Shown one piece after another: positions 11,327 through 24,652 of a stretch of 64,000 nt of DNA. Under the pieces are notes generated by a model that was not told the origin of the DNA, made no database searches, and was given only the letters and a program-made list of their open reading frames with translations. Source of the stretch: Coralloluteibacterium stylophorae. GTDB lineage: Bacteria > Pseudomonadota > Gammaproteobacteria > Xanthomonadales > Xanthomonadaceae. The number at the start of each line of letters is the position of its first letter. The stretch's first letter is position 1. The DNA lies in assembly GCF_018122625.2 (NCBI RefSeq), contig NZ_JAGQFT020000003.1:124001-188000 (forward strand), written 5' to 3'. Both the position numbers and the translations under genes were made by a program.

Positions 11327-11761
11327 TTACTCCACGCTTCCGCCGGCGGCCTCGATCGCGGCCTTGGCGCCGGCCGTGGCGGCGATGCCCTTCAGCGTGA
11401 TCTTGCGCGACAGCTCGCCCTTGTTCACGACCTTGGCGCGCTTGGCGGTCGACGGCACCAGCTTGGCGGCACGCAGCGCCGCGAAGTCGATGGTGTCGCC
11501 CTCGATCAGCGCGAGCTTGTACAGCAGCACCTCGGCCGTATCCGCCTTCAGCTTGGAGCGGAAGCCGACCTTAGGCAGGCGACGCTGCAGCGGCATCTGG
11601 CCGCCCTCGAAGCCCGGCTTGATCTTGCCCTTGCCGGCGCGCGCGAACGAACCCTTGTGGCCGCGGCCGCAGGTCTTGCCCAGCCCGGAACCGATGCCGC
11701 GACCGACGCGGCGGGCGTCCTCGCGGGCGCCCTCGGCGGGCTTCAGAGTGTTGAGACGCAT
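11327..11761 (-). CDS. rplO: 50S ribosomal protein L15
   Basis: Encodes 144 residues (E. coli 144), starting [21 protein letters not shown]15 is a late-assembly protein with a Gly/Arg-rich N-terminal extension ([17 protein letters not shown]) that threads into 23S rRNA. ATG 11761 has a GGAG site 7 nt upstream; the open frame extends further but upstream residues do not resemble L15. Confidence 0.98.
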   Translation of the reverse strand: MRLNTLKPAEGAREDARRVGRGIGSGLGKTCGRGHKGSFARAGKGKIKPGFEGGQMPLQRRLPKVGFRSKLKADTAEVLLYKLALIEGDTIDFAALRAAKLVPSTAKRAKVVNKGELSRKITLKGIAATAGAKAAIEAAGGSVE

Positions 11762-11777
11762 GATTTCTCTCCTGCCC

Positions 11778-11978
11778 TTACTGCTCGACCTGGACAAGGT
11801 AGTACACCTTGTTGATCAGGCCGCGCACCTGCGGGGAATCCTTGATCTCGCGGACGTCGTTGAGCTTGTTCAGGCCCAGCGCCTTCACCGAGAGGCGGTG
11901 ACGCGCCTGCGTGCCGCGCAGGCCCTTGACCAGGCGCACCTTGACAGTGCCGGCCGACTCGGTCTTGGACTTAGCCAT
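11778..11978 (-). CDS. rpmD: 50S ribosomal protein L30
   Basis: Encodes 66 residues (E. coli 59), with the extra residues at the N-terminus ([19 protein letters not shown]). The core [36 protein letters not shown] is standard, written here as landmarks LRGTQ, GLNKLN and VRGLINKV. Its first 8 bp overlap the end of rpsE, so translation of the two is probably coupled. Confidence 0.97.
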   Translation of the reverse strand: MAKSKTESAGTVKVRLVKGLRGTQARHRLSVKALGLNKLNDVREIKDSPQVRGLINKVYYLVQVEQ

Positions 11979-12507
11979 GGAGGATCTCCCCGACGCTCTT
12001 GCCGCGCTTGGCTGCGATCTTCTCCGGCGAATGCATCGCCTGGAGGCCCTTCACCGTGGCACGGACCAGGTTGATCGGGTTGCGCGAGCCGACCGCCTTG
12101 GCCAGCACGTTCTTCACGCCGACCGCCTCGAGCACCGCGCGCATCGCGCCACCGGCGATGACGCCGGTACCTTCCGACGCCGGCTGCATGTACACGCGCG
12201 CCGCGCCGTGGCCGGCCTTGACCGGGTGCCAGAGGGTGCCGTTGTTGAGCTCGACCGCACCCATGTTGCGGCGGGCGATCTCCATCGACTTCTGGATGGC
12301 GACCGGCACTTCGCGGGCCTTGCCGTAGCCGAAGCCGACCTTGCCGGCGCCATCGCCGACCACCGTCAGCGCGGTGAAGGTGAACTGGCGGCCACCCTTG
12401 ACCGTCTTGGAGACGCGGTTGACGGCGACCAGCTTCTCGACGAAGCCGTCGTCGACTTCGTTGTTGCGATCGCGGTCACGGCCGCGCGATTCGCGTTCGT
12501 TTGCCAT
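11971..12507 (-). CDS. rpsE: 30S ribosomal protein S5
   Basis: Encodes 178 residues (E. coli 167). S5 supports decoding fidelity and mRNA unwinding at the entry channel. It has the double-stranded-RNA-like N-domain ([19 protein letters not shown]), then [17 protein letters not shown] and the C-domain [21 protein letters not shown] 12507 is preferred over the ATG at 12513 because an AGGA lies 9 nt before it and only 3 nt before the other. An extra Arg/Asp-rich stretch ([15 protein letters not shown]) leads the protein. Confidence 0.97.
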   Translation of the reverse strand: MANERESRGRDRDRNNEVDDGFVEKLVAVNRVSKTVKGGRQFTFTALTVVGDGAGKVGFGYGKAREVPVAIQKSMEIARRNMGAVELNNGTLWHPVKAGHGAARVYMQPASEGTGVIAGGAMRAVLEAVGVKNVLAKAVGSRNPINLVRATVKGLQAMHSPEKIAAKRGKSVGEILHG

Positions 12508-12600
12508 TTGCATCGTTCCTGGAAATTTACGGCGTGGCGCCGCTTATCGTTGTGGGTGCATCGAATGACCGGGCGCGGCGCATCCGCCGCGCACCGGGGA

Positions 12601-12954
12601 TCAGAACTGCAGACCGCCTTCGCGCGCCGCATCGGCGAGCGCCTTGATGCGGCCGTGGTAGCGGTAGCCGGAGCGGTCGAACGCGATGCGCTCGATACCC
12701 GCGGCCTTGGCCTTCTCGGCGATGGTGCGACCGATCTTGGCCGCCGCCTCGACGTTCTTGCGGCTCTTGAGCCCATCGGCCACGTCCTTCTGGACGGTGG
12801 ACGCGGACGCCAGGACCTTGGAACCGTCGGCGGTGAACAGCTGCGCGTACAGATGCTGACCGGTGCGCAGCACCGACAGGCGCGGCACGCCGAGGACACG
12901 GATGTGCGAGCGCGTCGACTTGGCGCGGCGCAGGCGGGCAATCTTCTTCTGCAT
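12601..12954 (-). CDS. rplR: 50S ribosomal protein L18
   Basis: Encodes 117 residues (E. coli 117). L18 binds 5S rRNA with L5 and L25 in the central protuberance. It carries a basic start ([19 protein letters not shown]) and the C-terminal [24 protein letters not shown]. It is 93 bp upstream of the S5 start and 83 bp behind rplF. Confidence 0.98.
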   Translation of the reverse strand: MQKKIARLRRAKSTRSHIRVLGVPRLSVLRTGQHLYAQLFTADGSKVLASASTVQKDVADGLKSRKNVEAAAKIGRTIAEKAKAAGIERIAFDRSGYRYHGRIKALADAAREGGLQF

Positions 12955-13037
12955 GTCTTGTGCTCCGGAAGCTGAAGGTGGGTTGGAACCGGTCGGAACC
13001 GCGGCCGTGGCGGACGGGGCTCCGGCGGAGAACCGCC

Positions 13038-13565
13038 TTACGCCTTCTTGGCTTCCTTACGGATGATGTTCTCGCCGCTGTAGCGCACGCCCTTGCCCTT
13101 GTAGGGCTCCGGCGGACGGAACCCGCGGATCTTCGCAGCGACCTCGCCGACGCGCTGCTTGTCGGCGCCGGACACCAGCACCTCGGTCTGGCTCGGCGTG
13201 GTGAGCGTGATGCCCTCCGGCGCCTTGAACACGACCGGGTGCGAGAAGCCCAGCGACAGGTTCAGGTCCGAACCCTGCATGGCGGCGCGATAGCCGACGC
13301 CCACGAGTTCGAGCTTGCGGGTGAAGCCCTCGGACACGCCGGTGACCATGTTGGCCAGCACGGCGCGCATGGTGCCGGTGATGGCCACATGCTCGTCGGA
13401 CTTCGGCTGCAGCGTGACCACGCCGTTGTCGAGGTTGAACTCGACGCCGGAGGGGCGCTTGATGGACAGCGTGCCCTTGGAGCCCTTCGCCACCACGTCA
13501 GCGGCATTGATCGTGACGTCGACGCCCTTGGGCAGGGTGATCGGCTTCTTTGCGACTCGAGACAT
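13038..13565 (-). CDS. rplF: 50S ribosomal protein L6
   Basis: Encodes 175 residues (E. coli 177), a two-domain protein near the sarcin-ricin loop and factor-binding site. It starts [17 protein letters not shown] and has the C-terminal [16 protein letters not shown] motif of all L6 proteins. It lies 11 bp behind rpsH in the spc operon. Confidence 0.98.
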   Translation of the reverse strand: MSRVAKKPITLPKGVDVTINAADVVAKGSKGTLSIKRPSGVEFNLDNGVVTLQPKSDEHVAITGTMRAVLANMVTGVSEGFTRKLELVGVGYRAAMQGSDLNLSLGFSHPVVFKAPEGITLTTPSQTEVLVSGADKQRVGEVAAKIRGFRPPEPYKGKGVRYSGENIIRKEAKKA

Positions 13566-13576
13566 TGATGGACTCC

Positions 13577-13972
13577 TTACGCCACGAGGCAGAGAACTTC
13601 GCCACCCACGCCGGCGGCGCGAGCCTGGGCATCGGTCATGATGCCCTTGGAGGTCGAGATGATGGCCACGCCGAGGCCGTTGAGCACGCGCGGCAGCTCC
13701 GCCTTGCCGCGGTACTGGCGCAGGCCGGAACGGGAGAAGCGCTGCAGGCGCTCGATGACGGGCTTGCCCTCGTAGTACTTCAGCACGATCTGAAGCTCGG
13801 GCTTGCCGTCGACCTGGGTGGTGCGGGCGTCGGCGATGTAGCCTTCGGCCTTCAGCACGTCGGCGATCGCGGCCTTGACCTTGGAGGCAGGCATCTTGAC
13901 GCTGGGCTTGCCGACCGCGGCCGCATTCTTGATGCGGACCAGCATGTCGGCGATGGGATCAGTCATGCTCAT
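13577..13972 (-). CDS. rpsH: 30S ribosomal protein S8
   Basis: Encodes 131 residues (E. coli 130). S8 binds the central domain of 16S rRNA and in E. coli represses the spc operon near the L5 start. It shows [18 protein letters not shown] near the N-terminus and [28 protein letters not shown] at the C-terminus, split here as [10 protein letters not shown] and GGEVLC. ATG 13972 ([10 protein letters not shown]) was chosen; ATG 13966 (MTDPIADM) is equally credible. Confidence 0.97.
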   Translation of the reverse strand: MSMTDPIADMLVRIKNAAAVGKPSVKMPASKVKAAIADVLKAEGYIADARTTQVDGKPELQIVLKYYEGKPVIERLQRFSRSGLRQYRGKAELPRVLNGLGVAIISTSKGIMTDAQARAAGVGGEVLCLVA

Positions 13973-14077
13973 GGAACGTCCTCGTAGCACCGATATCCGC
14001 AGAAAATTCCGCGAACTCTAAGTTGTGGGTGTTGCAGCACGGCGCCCGCTCTCACGGGCAGCCGCGCACTATAGCAG

Positions 14078-14383
14078 TTACCAGCTGGCCTTGCGAAGGC
14101 CAGGCACGTCGCCGTTCATCGTCGCCTTGCGCAGCATGTTGCGGCCGAGGCCGAACTTGCGGTAGACGCCGCGCGGGCGACCGGACAGCTCGCAGCGGTT
14201 GCGCTGGCGCGAGGGGCTGGAGTCGCGGGGCAGCTTCTGCAGCTTCACCGACGCATCCATCTTCTCCTCGTACGAGGCGGTCTCGCTGGAGATGATCTTC
14301 TTCAGGGCAACGCGCTTGTCGGCGTGCTGCTTGACGAGCTTCTCGCGCTTCTTCTCGCGATTCACCATCGAAGTCTTGGCCAT
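14078..14383 (-). CDS. rpsN: 30S ribosomal protein S14, zinc-free form
   Basis: Encodes 101 residues (E. coli 101). S14 is a 30S head protein. Only one cysteine is present ([11 protein letters not shown]), so this is the long C- form that needs no zinc. The C-terminus [23 protein letters not shown] is typical, seen here as RNMLR and GLRKASW. It is 15 bp behind rplE, with a 105-bp gap before rpsH. Confidence 0.98.
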   Translation of the reverse strand: MAKTSMVNREKKREKLVKQHADKRVALKKIISSETASYEEKMDASVKLQKLPRDSSPSRQRNRCELSGRPRGVYRKFGLGRNMLRKATMNGDVPGLRKASW

Positions 14384-14398
14384 GATCGTCCTCGCGTA

Positions 14399-14938
14399 TC
14401 AGTTGCGGAAGGGGAAGCGGAAGGCTTCCAGCAGGGCGCGCCCCTCGGCATCGGTCTTGGCCGTGGTGCCGATGGCGATGTCCATGCCGCGGACGGCGTC
14501 GATCTGGTCGAAATCGATCTCCGGGAAGATGATCTGTTCCTTGACGCCCATGTTGAAGTTGCCGCGTCCGTCGAACGAGCGCGCCGAGATGCCGCGGAAG
14601 TCGCGCACGCGCGGCAGCGCCACGCTGATCAGGCGATCCAGGAACTCGTACATGTGGGCACGACGCAGCGTGACCTTGCAGCCGATCGGCCAGCCGTCGC
14701 GGATCTTGAAGCTCGCGACCGACACCCGGGCGTGGGTCACGATCGGCTTCTGGCCCGCGATCTTGGCCATGTCGGCCACCGCGTTCTCCAGCACCTTCTT
14801 GTTGCCCACCGCCTCGCCCACGCCCATGTTGAGCGTGATCTTGGTCAGGCGCGGCACCTGCATCGGGTTGGCGTAGCCGAACTTCTCGGTGAGCTTCGGT
14901 ACCACTTCTTCCCGGTAGATCTTTTCAAACCGTGTCAT
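14399..14938 (-). CDS. rplE: 50S ribosomal protein L5
   Basis: Encodes 179 residues (E. coli 179). L5 binds 5S rRNA and contacts P-site tRNA. It starts [20 protein letters not shown] and contains [16 protein letters not shown] and [20 protein letters not shown]. It is between rplX and rpsN, as in other gammaproteobacterial spc operons. Confidence 0.98.
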   Translation of the reverse strand: MTRFEKIYREEVVPKLTEKFGYANPMQVPRLTKITLNMGVGEAVGNKKVLENAVADMAKIAGQKPIVTHARVSVASFKIRDGWPIGCKVTLRRAHMYEFLDRLISVALPRVRDFRGISARSFDGRGNFNMGVKEQIIFPEIDFDQIDAVRGMDIAIGTTAKTDAEGRALLEAFRFPFRN

Positions 14939-14965
14939 TGCGACATTTCCTCAGGAGGGCTGGGA

Positions 14966-15280
14966 TCAGCCCTCGATGGCCTCACCGCTCGAGCGGAACA
15001 CACGCACTTTGCGTCCATCCTCGAGCACCTTGTAGCCGACGCGCTCGCCCTTGCCGGTGGCCGGGTTGAGCAGCATCACGTTGGATGCGTGGATCGGTGC
15101 CTCGCGCTCGACGATGCCACCCGGCTGGTTGAGCTGGGGGTTCGCCCGCGTGTGGCGCTTGACCACGCGCACGTTCTGGACGACCACGCGGTCGCCGATG
15201 ACGCGCACGACCTCGCCGGTCTTGCCCTTGTCGGCGCCGGCGATGACGATGACCTGATCACCCTTGCGGATACGATTCAT
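14966..15280 (-). CDS. rplX: 50S ribosomal protein L24
   Basis: Encodes 104 residues (E. coli 104). L24 is an assembly initiator bound to the 5' part of 23S rRNA. A KOW motif lies near the N-terminus ([21 protein letters not shown]), followed by [21 protein letters not shown]. It is 16 bp behind rplN. Confidence 0.98.
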   Translation of the reverse strand: MNRIRKGDQVIVIAGADKGKTGEVVRVIGDRVVVQNVRVVKRHTRANPQLNQPGGIVEREAPIHASNVMLLNPATGKGERVGYKVLEDGRKVRVFRSSGEAIEG

Positions 15281-15296
15281 TGCTTGCTTCCTCCGC

Positions 15297-15665
15297 TCAG
15301 AGCACTTCGGGAGCGAGCGACACGATCTTCATGAACTTCTCGGAACGCAGCTCGCGCGTCACCGGTCCGAAGATGCGCGTGCCGATCGGCTCGTGCTTGT
15401 TGTTCAGGATCACCGCCGCATTGCCGTCGAAACGGATCAGCGAGCCGTCGGCGCGACGCACGCCCTTGCGGGTGCGCACCACGACGGCGTCGTAGACCTC
15501 GCCCTTCTTGACCTTGCCGCGCGGGATCGCGTCCTTGACGGTCACCTTGATGATGTCGCCGATGTGGGCGTAGCGGCGCTTGGAGCCGCCCAGCACCTTG
15601 ATGCACATCAGCTCGCGCGCACCGGAGTTGTCGGCGGCCTGCAGGTAGGACTGCATCTGGATCAT
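15297..15665 (-). CDS. rplN: 50S ribosomal protein L14
   Basis: Encodes 122 residues (E. coli 123). L14 lies at the subunit interface and is a docking surface for the silencing factor RsfS. It starts [20 protein letters not shown] and contains [20 protein letters not shown] and the C-terminal [19 protein letters not shown]. First gene of the spc operon, 13 bp behind rpsQ with no promoter evident between. Confidence 0.98.
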   Translation of the reverse strand: MIQMQSYLQAADNSGARELMCIKVLGGSKRRYAHIGDIIKVTVKDAIPRGKVKKGEVYDAVVVRTRKGVRRADGSLIRFDGNAAVILNNKHEPIGTRIFGPVTRELRSEKFMKIVSLAPEVL

Positions 15666-15678
15666 GGGTCAGTCCTCC

Positions 15679-15948
15679 TTATTCCGCCGCGCGGGTGACG
15701 ACTTCCACCACCCGCCAGTTCTTGGTCTTGGACATCGGGGCGATCTCGGTCACGCGGACCACATCGCCCTCGTTGCAGCTGTTGTCGGCATCGTGGGCGT
15801 GCAGCTTGGTCGAGCGACGGATGTACTTGCCGTACAGCGCGTGCTTGACCTGGCGCTCCACCAGGACGGTCACGGTCTTGTCCATCTTGTTGCTGACCAC
15901 GCGTCCTTCGACCGTGCGCAACGCCTTCTCTGTATTGTTGTCGGTCAT
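15679..15948 (-). CDS. rpsQ: 30S ribosomal protein S17
   Basis: Encodes 89 residues (E. coli 84). S17 is a primary 16S rRNA binder with an OB fold. Core motifs are [18 protein letters not shown] and [17 protein letters not shown]. It closes the S10 operon and is 9 bp behind rpmC. Confidence 0.98.
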   Translation of the reverse strand: MTDNNTEKALRTVEGRVVSNKMDKTVTVLVERQVKHALYGKYIRRSTKLHAHDADNSCNEGDVVRVTEIAPMSKTKNWRVVEVVTRAAE

Positions 15949-15957
15949 GGCGGGTCC

Positions 15958-16143
15958 TTACTTCTTCTCGCCCAGCAGGGTGTTGACGCGCGCGATCTCG
16001 CGGCGCACCCGGCGGATGTCGTGGGTCTTCGCGAGCTGGCCGGTGGCCTTCTGCATGCGCAGGGAGAACTGCTCCCGGTGCAGGTCCAGCAGGTGGCCTT
16101 CGAGTTCGCTCTGCGACTTCTTGCGGAGTTCGTTGAGTTCCAT
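15958..16143 (-). CDS. rpmC: 50S ribosomal protein L29
   Basis: Encodes 61 residues (E. coli 63), a two-helix protein at the tunnel exit that contacts trigger factor and SRP. It starts [20 protein letters not shown] and ends [19 protein letters not shown]. Its ATG overlaps the last base of the rplP stop, consistent with coupled translation. Confidence 0.97.
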   Translation of the reverse strand: MELNELRKKSQSELEGHLLDLHREQFSLRMQKATGQLAKTHDIRRVRREIARVNTLLGEKK

Positions 16144-16556
16144 CAGCGCACCGTGCGGGTCACAAACGTGGTCTTGACCGAGAGCTTGGCGGCGGCCAGG
16201 CGGAACGCTTCGCGCGCCACGTCCTCGGAAACGCCTTCCATCTCGTAGATGACGCGGCCGGGCTGGATCGGCGCGACCCAGTACTCGACGTTGCCCTTAC
16301 CCGAGCCCATGCGGACTTCGATCGGCTTCTTGGTGATCGGCTTGTCCGGGAACACCCGGATCCACAGCTTGCCGCCGCGCTTGACGTGGCGGCTGATCGT
16401 GCGGCGCGCCGCCTCGATCTGGCGCGCGGTCAGCGCGCCGTGCTCGGTCGCCTTCAGGCCGAACTCGCCGAAGCTGACGGCAGCGCCGTTCCAGCTTAGG
16501 CCCTCGTTACGGCCCTTGAAGACCTTGCGGTACTTGGTTCGCTTGGGTTGCAGCAT
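16143..16556 (-). CDS. rplP: 50S ribosomal protein L16
   Basis: Encodes 137 residues (E. coli 136). L16 organises the A-site and peptidyl-transferase region. It starts [20 protein letters not shown]. The Arg81 region that is hydroxylated by YcfD in E. coli is conserved ([12 protein letters not shown]). It sits 3 bp behind rpsC. Confidence 0.98.
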   Translation of the reverse strand: MLQPKRTKYRKVFKGRNEGLSWNGAAVSFGEFGLKATEHGALTARQIEAARRTISRHVKRGGKLWIRVFPDKPITKKPIEVRMGSGKGNVEYWVAPIQPGRVIYEMEGVSEDVAREAFRLAAAKLSVKTTFVTRTVR

Positions 16557-16559
16557 GAC

Positions 16560-17273
16560 TTAGTCCCTCGCCTCGCGCGGCGCGCGCGGTCCACGCGGCG
16601 CACGCTCGCTGCGCTCTTCCGCCTTCTCCTGGCCGACCTGGGCGTAGTCGAAGATCTCGCCCTTGTAGATCCAGGTCTTGATGCCGATGATTCCGTAGGT
16701 CGTCGACGCCTCGGCGAAGCCGTAGTCGATGTCCGCGCGCAGCGTGTGCAGCGGAACGCGACCCTCGCGGTACCACTCCGACCGCGCGATCTCGGCGCCG
16801 TTGAGGCGGCCGGACACGTTGATCTTGATGCCCAGCGCGCCGAGACGCATCGCGTTGCCGACCGCGCGCTTCATCGCGCGGCGGAACATGATACGCCGCT
16901 CGAGCTGCTGTGCGATCGATTCGGCCACGAGCTGCGCGTCCAGTTCAGGCTTGCGGACCTCGGCGACGTTGATGTGGGCCGGGACCCCCATCAGCGCCGA
17001 GACTTCCTTGCGCAGCTTCTCGATGTCCTCGCCGCGCTTGCCGATCACCACGCCCGGACGGGCGGTGTGGATCGTGACGCGGGCGTTGTTGGCGGGGCGC
17101 TCGATCATGATGCGCGAGATACCGGCCTGGGCCAGCTTCTTGCGCAGCATCTCGCGGACCTTCAGGTCGGCGGCGAGGAAGTTCGAGAACTCCCGCTTGT
17201 TGGCGTACCACTTGGAATTCCAGTCCCTGGCGATGCCGAGGCGGATTCCAACAGGATTGACTTTGTGACCCAT
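16560..17273 (-). CDS. rpsC: 30S ribosomal protein S3
   Basis: Encodes 237 residues (E. coli 233). S3 lines the mRNA entry channel. It starts [20 protein letters not shown], has a KH-type RNA-binding domain ([19 protein letters not shown]) and ends in a charged Arg/Glu/Pro tail ([15 protein letters not shown]). It is between rplV and rplP. Confidence 0.98.
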   Translation of the reverse strand: MGHKVNPVGIRLGIARDWNSKWYANKREFSNFLAADLKVREMLRKKLAQAGISRIMIERPANNARVTIHTARPGVVIGKRGEDIEKLRKEVSALMGVPAHINVAEVRKPELDAQLVAESIAQQLERRIMFRRAMKRAVGNAMRLGALGIKINVSGRLNGAEIARSEWYREGRVPLHTLRADIDYGFAEASTTYGIIGIKTWIYKGEIFDYAQVGQEKAEERSERAPRGPRAPREARD

Positions 17274-17291
17274 GTGTCTTCCTTCCTCGGC

Positions 17292-17705
17292 TTAGCGACC
17301 CGCGCCCACGACCACGGTGATGTGGCTGGTGCGCTTCAGGATCCGGGTACCGCGGCCCTTGGCACGCGCCATGAACCGCTTGAGGACCGGGCCCTCGTCG
17401 ACGGTGATGGTCGCGACCTTCAGCTCGTCGGCATCGTCGCCGGCATTCGCCTCGGCATTGGAGACCGCCGACCACACGACCTTGTAGATCAGGTGGGCGG
17501 CCTTCTTGTCGCTGAACTTCAGCAGGTCGAGCGCACGCGCCACCGGCAGGCCGCGGACCTGGTCGGCGACCAGACGCGCCTTCTGCGGCGAGATGCGCGC
17601 GGTGCGCAGCGAGCTCATCCGCTTGGTGATTTCCTTGCGGTCCGCCTTGCGCTGCTCGCGCGCCGCCTTGCGGGCGTCGGCCCTTTCTTTGGCTGCAATC
17701 GTCAT
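17292..17705 (-). CDS. rplV: 50S ribosomal protein L22 with a charged N-terminal extension
   Basis: Encodes 137 residues, against 110 in E. coli. From residue 31 the protein is standard L22 ([20 protein letters not shown]), with the tunnel-lining beta-hairpin [20 protein letters not shown]. The first 30 residues are an added Lys/Arg/Glu/Ala-rich stretch ([20 protein letters not shown]...) likely to be helical. A good GGAG site lies 7 nt before ATG 17705, supporting this long start; an internal ATG ([10 protein letters not shown]) would give a normal-sized protein. L22 contacts all 23S rRNA domains and the exit tunnel. Confidence 0.96.
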   Translation of the reverse strand: MTIAAKERADARKAAREQRKADRKEITKRMSSLRTARISPQKARLVADQVRGLPVARALDLLKFSDKKAAHLIYKVVWSAVSNAEANAGDDADELKVATITVDEGPVLKRFMARAKGRGTRILKRTSHITVVVGAGR

Positions 17706-17715
17706 GATCGGCTCC

Positions 17716-17988
17716 TTACCTGCTCTTCCGGTCGCCGCCATGACCCTTGAACGTACGGGTCACCGCGAACTCGCCGAGCTTGTGGCCGACCATGTTCTCG
17801 TTGACCAGCACCGGCACGTGGGCCCGGCCGTTGTGGATGGCGATCGTGAGGCCGACCATCTCCGGCAGGATCATCGAGCGGCGCGACCAGGTCTTGATCG
17901 GCTTCTTGCTGTTGGCGGACATGGCCGCCTCCACCTTCTTCTGGAGGTGGTGGTCCACGAAGGGACCCTTCTTGAGAGAACGTGCCAT
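17716..17988 (-). CDS. rpsS: 30S ribosomal protein S19
   Basis: Encodes 90 residues (E. coli 92). S19 forms a head complex with S13. It starts [20 protein letters not shown] and has [20 protein letters not shown] and the C-terminal [19 protein letters not shown]. It is 6 bp behind rplB. Confidence 0.98.
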   Translation of the reverse strand: MARSLKKGPFVDHHLQKKVEAAMSANSKKPIKTWSRRSMILPEMVGLTIAIHNGRAHVPVLVNENMVGHKLGEFAVTRTFKGHGGDRKSR

Positions 17989-17994
17989 GGTCTA

Positions 17995-18822
17995 TCAGCC
18001 CCTACGGTCGCGCACGATGAACTTGTCGGTGCGCTTGTTCTTGCGCGTCTTGTAACCCTTGGTCGGGACACCCCAGGGGGTGACCGGATGCGGGTTGCCC
18101 TGGCCGGCCTTGGCCTCACCACCGCCGTGCGGATGGTCGACCGGGTTCATGGCCGCACCGCGGACGGTCGGACGCACGCCGCGCCAGCGCTTGGCACCGG
18201 CCTTGCCGAGCTTCTCCAGGCTGTGCTCGGAGTTGCTGACCTCGCCGATGGTGGCGGTGCACTCGACCGGGACGCGACGCATCTCGCCCGAACGCAGGCG
18301 CAGCGTGGCGTAGCCCTGGTCGCGGGCGACCAGCTGCACCGAGGCGCCGGCCGCACGTGCGAGCTGCGCGCCCTTGCCCGGCTTCATCTCGATGCAGTGC
18401 ACCGTGGAACCGACCGGGATGTTGCGCAGCGGCAGCGCATTGCCGACCTTGATCGGCGCGCCCTGCCCCGCGATCACCTGGTCGCCCTGCGACAGGCCGC
18501 GCGGCGCGATGATGTAGCGGCGCTCGCCGTCGACGTAGCACAGCAGCGCGATGTGCGCGGTGCGGTTCGGGTCGTACTCGATCCGCTCGACGCGCGCCGG
18601 AATGCCTTCCTTGTCGCGCTTGAAGTCGATCAGGCGGTAGTGCTGCTTGTGGCCGCCGCCGACGTGGCGGGTGGTGATCCGGCCGTGGTGGTTGCGACCA
18701 CCCGAACGGCTCTGCTTCTCGACCAGCGCTTCGTGCGGCCGCCCCTTGTGCAGCCCCGGGGTGACGACGCGCACTGCGGAGCGGCGCCCTGCCGAGGTCG
18801 GCTTGAATGTCATCAGTGGCAT
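17995..18822 (-). CDS. rplB: 50S ribosomal protein L2
   Basis: Encodes 275 residues (E. coli 273). L2 is needed for subunit association and peptidyl-transferase activity. It starts [20 protein letters not shown] and holds the conserved [20 protein letters not shown] loop near the catalytic centre. The Arg/Lys-rich tail ([17 protein letters not shown]) is normal. Confidence 0.98.
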   Translation of the reverse strand: MPLMTFKPTSAGRRSAVRVVTPGLHKGRPHEALVEKQSRSGGRNHHGRITTRHVGGGHKQHYRLIDFKRDKEGIPARVERIEYDPNRTAHIALLCYVDGERRYIIAPRGLSQGDQVIAGQGAPIKVGNALPLRNIPVGSTVHCIEMKPGKGAQLARAAGASVQLVARDQGYATLRLRSGEMRRVPVECTATIGEVSNSEHSLEKLGKAGAKRWRGVRPTVRGAAMNPVDHPHGGGEAKAGQGNPHPVTPWGVPTKGYKTRKNKRTDKFIVRDRRG

Positions 18823-18833
18823 GGGTCTCTACC

Positions 18834-19130
18834 TCAGGCCTTGGCCATCACGTCGATGCTCTGGCCTTCGGCCAGGCGCACGTAAGCCTTGCGGGTGTCG
18901 GCGCGGCGGCCTTCGCGGAAACGGAAGGACTTGCTCTTGCCCTTGACGTTCACCACGTTGACGGCCTCGACCTTCACGTTGAACAGCGACTCGATCGCCT
19001 GCTTGATGTCGCCCTTGGTCGCGGTGGTCGCGACCTCGAAGGCGTACTGATTGCTCAGCTCCTGCAGGCGGGCGGTCTTCTCGGACACGCGCGGCGCACG
19101 GATCACGCTGAGAAGCTTGATGTTGCTCAT
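18834..19130 (-). CDS. rplW: 50S ribosomal protein L23
   Basis: Encodes 98 residues (E. coli 100). L23 sits at the tunnel exit and is the docking point for trigger factor and SRP. It has [33 protein letters not shown] and [18 protein letters not shown]. The ATG overlaps the rplD stop (ATGA), so the two are translationally coupled. Confidence 0.97.
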   Translation of the reverse strand: MSNIKLLSVIRAPRVSEKTARLQELSNQYAFEVATTATKGDIKQAIESLFNVKVEAVNVVNVKGKSKSFRFREGRRADTRKAYVRLAEGQSIDVMAKA

Positions 19131-19729
19131 GCCAGCCACTCCTCGATCTTCTTGACGGCGTCCGTGGTGATCACCACGTACTCGGCGCCGACCAGGGCGA
19201 CCGGGTCGAGACCCTGCACGTCGCGCACCTCGGCGTAGGGCACGTTGCGCGCCGCCAGGTACAGCGACTCGCTCGCGTCCTCGGTGACGATCAGCGGACG
19301 GCTCACGCCGAGATCCGCCAGCTTCGCGACGAACGCCTTGGTCCTGGGCTCGTCGACCACGAACGCGTCGACGATCTTGAGGCGGTCCTGGCGCGCCAGT
19401 TCCGACAGGATCGCGGAGATGGCGGCGCGGTACATCTTGCGGTTGACCTTCTGCGCGAAGCTGCGCGGCCGCGCGGCGAACGTGACGCCACCGCCGACGA
19501 AGATCGGCGCGCGATAGTCACCGTGACGGGCACCGCCGCCCTTCTGCTTCTTGAACTTCTTGGTGGTGCCGGACATGTCCGACCGCGACTTCTGCGCCTT
19601 GGTGCCCGCACGGCCGGCGTTGCGATACGCAACCACCACCTGGTGCACCAGGTCCTCGCTGAATTCGCGACCGAAGACGGCGTCGGAAACCGACAGCGTC
19701 TGGCCACTACCGATGACGGCGAGATCCAT
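19127..19729 (-). CDS. rplD: 50S ribosomal protein L4
   Basis: Encodes 200 residues (E. coli 201). L4 lines the exit tunnel with its long loop ([20 protein letters not shown]). In E. coli it is the autogenous repressor of the S10 operon and an attenuation factor. Whether that operates here is unknown because tuf precedes rpsJ. It is 10 bp behind rplC. Confidence 0.98.
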   Translation of the reverse strand: MDLAVIGSGQTLSVSDAVFGREFSEDLVHQVVVAYRNAGRAGTKAQKSRSDMSGTTKKFKKQKGGGARHGDYRAPIFVGGGVTFAARPRSFAQKVNRKMYRAAISAILSELARQDRLKIVDAFVVDEPRTKAFVAKLADLGVSRPLIVTEDASESLYLAARNVPYAEVRDVQGLDPVALVGAEYVVITTDAVKKIEEWLA

Positions 19730-19739
19730 TATCTACTCC

Positions 19740-20387
19740 TTACGCCTTGCTCGCGGGACGCACGATCACGTCGCCACCCGGAGCGCCCGGCACCGAACCC
19801 TTGACCGCGATCAGGCCGCGCTCGATGTCCACCTTGACCACGGTCACGTTGACGGCGGTCTGATTCTCCGCACCCATGTGCCCCGACATCTTCTTGCCCG
19901 GGAACACACGGCCCGGCGTCTGGCGCTGGCCGATCGAACCGGGGGAGCGGTGCGACAGCGAGTTACCGTGCGTCGCGTCGCCCATGCGGAAGTTGTGGCG
20001 CTTGATGGTGCCCTGGAAGCCCTTGCCCTTGGTGACGCCGGAGACGTCGACCACCTGGCCCTCGGCGAAGATGTCCGCCTTGATCTCGCCACCGACCTCG
20101 AAGCCGGAGACGGCGTCGTCGGCGACGCGGAACTCCCACAGACCACGGCCCGCCTCGACCTTCGCCTTGGCGAAGTGCCCGGTCTGCGGCTTGTTCACCA
20201 GCGCGCTGCGCTTGCTGCCGGCCGTGACCTGGATGGCGGAGTAGCCGTCGCTCTCGACGGTCTTGATCTGGGTGATGCGGTTCGGGCTCGCCTCGATGAG
20301 GGTGACCGGGATGGACACGCCCTCGTCGGTGAACAGGCGGCTCATGCCGGCCTTGCGGCCCACGATTCCGATTACTTTCTTGCTCAT
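19740..20387 (-). CDS. rplC: 50S ribosomal protein L3
   Basis: Encodes 215 residues (E. coli 209). L3 initiates 50S assembly and reaches the peptidyl-transferase centre. It starts [19 protein letters not shown] and contains the loop [20 protein letters not shown] with the Gln that PrmB methylates in E. coli, and [15 protein letters not shown]. It is 10 bp behind rpsJ. Confidence 0.98.
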   Translation of the reverse strand: MSKKVIGIVGRKAGMSRLFTDEGVSIPVTLIEASPNRITQIKTVESDGYSAIQVTAGSKRSALVNKPQTGHFAKAKVEAGRGLWEFRVADDAVSGFEVGGEIKADIFAEGQVVDVSGVTKGKGFQGTIKRHNFRMGDATHGNSLSHRSPGSIGQRQTPGRVFPGKKMSGHMGAENQTAVNVTVVKVDIERGLIAVKGSVPGAPGGDVIVRPASKA

Positions 20388-20397
20388 GGTCGTCGCC

Positions 20398-20709
20398 TCA
20401 GGTCAGCTTGATCTGGACGTCGACGCCCGCAGCGAGCTCGAGCTTCATCAGCGCGTCGACGGTCTTGTCGTTCGGGTCGACGATGTCGAGCACGCGCTTG
20501 TGGGTACGGGTCTCGTACTGGTCGCGCGCGTCCTTGTCGACGTGCGGGGACACCAGGATGGTGTAGCGCTCGATCTTGGTGGGCAGCGGGATCGGGCCGC
20601 GCACCTGCGCGCCGGTCCGCTTCGCCGTCTCCACGATCTCGCTCGCCGAACGGTCGATCAAACGATGATCGAACGCCTTGAGCCGAATCCGAATCTTCTG
20701 GTCCGCCAT
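20398..20709 (-). CDS. rpsJ: 30S ribosomal protein S10 / NusE
   Basis: Encodes 103 residues (E. coli 103). S10 is a 30S head protein and, as NusE, a transcription antitermination partner of NusB and NusG. It has [40 protein letters not shown] and the C-terminal [13 protein letters not shown]. It heads the S10 operon, 73 bp behind tuf. Confidence 0.98.
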   Translation of the reverse strand: MADQKIRIRLKAFDHRLIDRSASEIVETAKRTGAQVRGPIPLPTKIERYTILVSPHVDKDARDQYETRTHKRVLDIVDPNDKTVDALMKLELAAGVDVQIKLT

Positions 20710-20740
20710 TGCCGTGTTTTCCTAAAGAGCGGTGTGAATC

Positions 20741-20763
20741 GGCGCGCCGCGTTCCGGCGCGCC
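20741..20763 (-). terminator. Hairpin between tuf and rpsJ
   Basis: A perfect 9-bp stem, GGCGCGCCG (20741-20749) and CGGCGCGCC (20755-20763) with a 5-nt loop, starts 20 nt past the tuf stop. No U-tract follows on the transcript, so it may be a processing or attenuation site that lets tuf be expressed above the S10 genes. Confidence 0.45.
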
Positions 20764-20782
20764 GTACTTCGATGCTGCGGTG

Positions 20783-21973
<1,191 letters not shown>

Positions 21974-22007
21974 CTCAAATCACCTCTGGAATCTTTGAAC
22001 TTGGAAA

Positions 22008-24098
<2,091 letters not shown>

Positions 24099-24114
24099 GA
24101 TCAAATACCTCGGA

Positions 24115-24582
24115 TTACCAGCGGTAGTGGGCGAACGCCTTGTTCGCCTCCGCCATGCGATGGGTTTCTTCGCGCTTCTTCACGGCACCGCCGCGATTCT
24201 CGGACGCGTCGAGCAGTTCGGCAGCCAGCTTGCGCGGCATGGAGTTCTCGCCGCGCTTGCGCGCGGAGTCGATCACCCAGCGCATGGCCAGGGCGGTACG
24301 ACGGGAGGCACGCACCTCGACCGGGACCTGGTAGGTCGCACCGCCGACGCGGCGGGACTTGACCTCGACGGCCGGCGCGACGTTGTTCAGCGCCTTCTCG
24401 ACCAGCTCCAGGGAGTTCGCGTTCTTCTCGCCGATGACGTCCATCGCGCCATAGACGATCTTCTCGGCGACGGACTTCTTGCCGCTGAACATCACCATGT
24501 TGATGAAGCGGGCGACGAGCTCGCTGCTGTGCTTCGGGTCGGGCAGGACCGAGCGGGTACCGGGAGAACCTTTACGGGACAT
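24115..24582 (-). CDS. rpsG: 30S ribosomal protein S7
   Basis: Encodes 155 residues (E. coli 156 or 179 depending on strain). S7 nucleates the 30S head and, in E. coli, represses the str operon. It has [35 protein letters not shown] and the tail [14 protein letters not shown]. It is 70 bp behind rpsL and 16 bp before the fusA start. Confidence 0.98.
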   Translation of the reverse strand: MSRKGSPGTRSVLPDPKHSSELVARFINMVMFSGKKSVAEKIVYGAMDVIGEKNANSLELVEKALNNVAPAVEVKSRRVGGATYQVPVEVRASRRTALAMRWVIDSARKRGENSMPRKLAAELLDASENRGGAVKKREETHRMAEANKAFAHYRW

Positions 24583-24652
24583 GTTGCGTGCCTAGATTGG
24601 AAAAAGAGCTTCGACACCCGGAGCCAGCCGGGCGCGCCTTTACTTTGGAACG

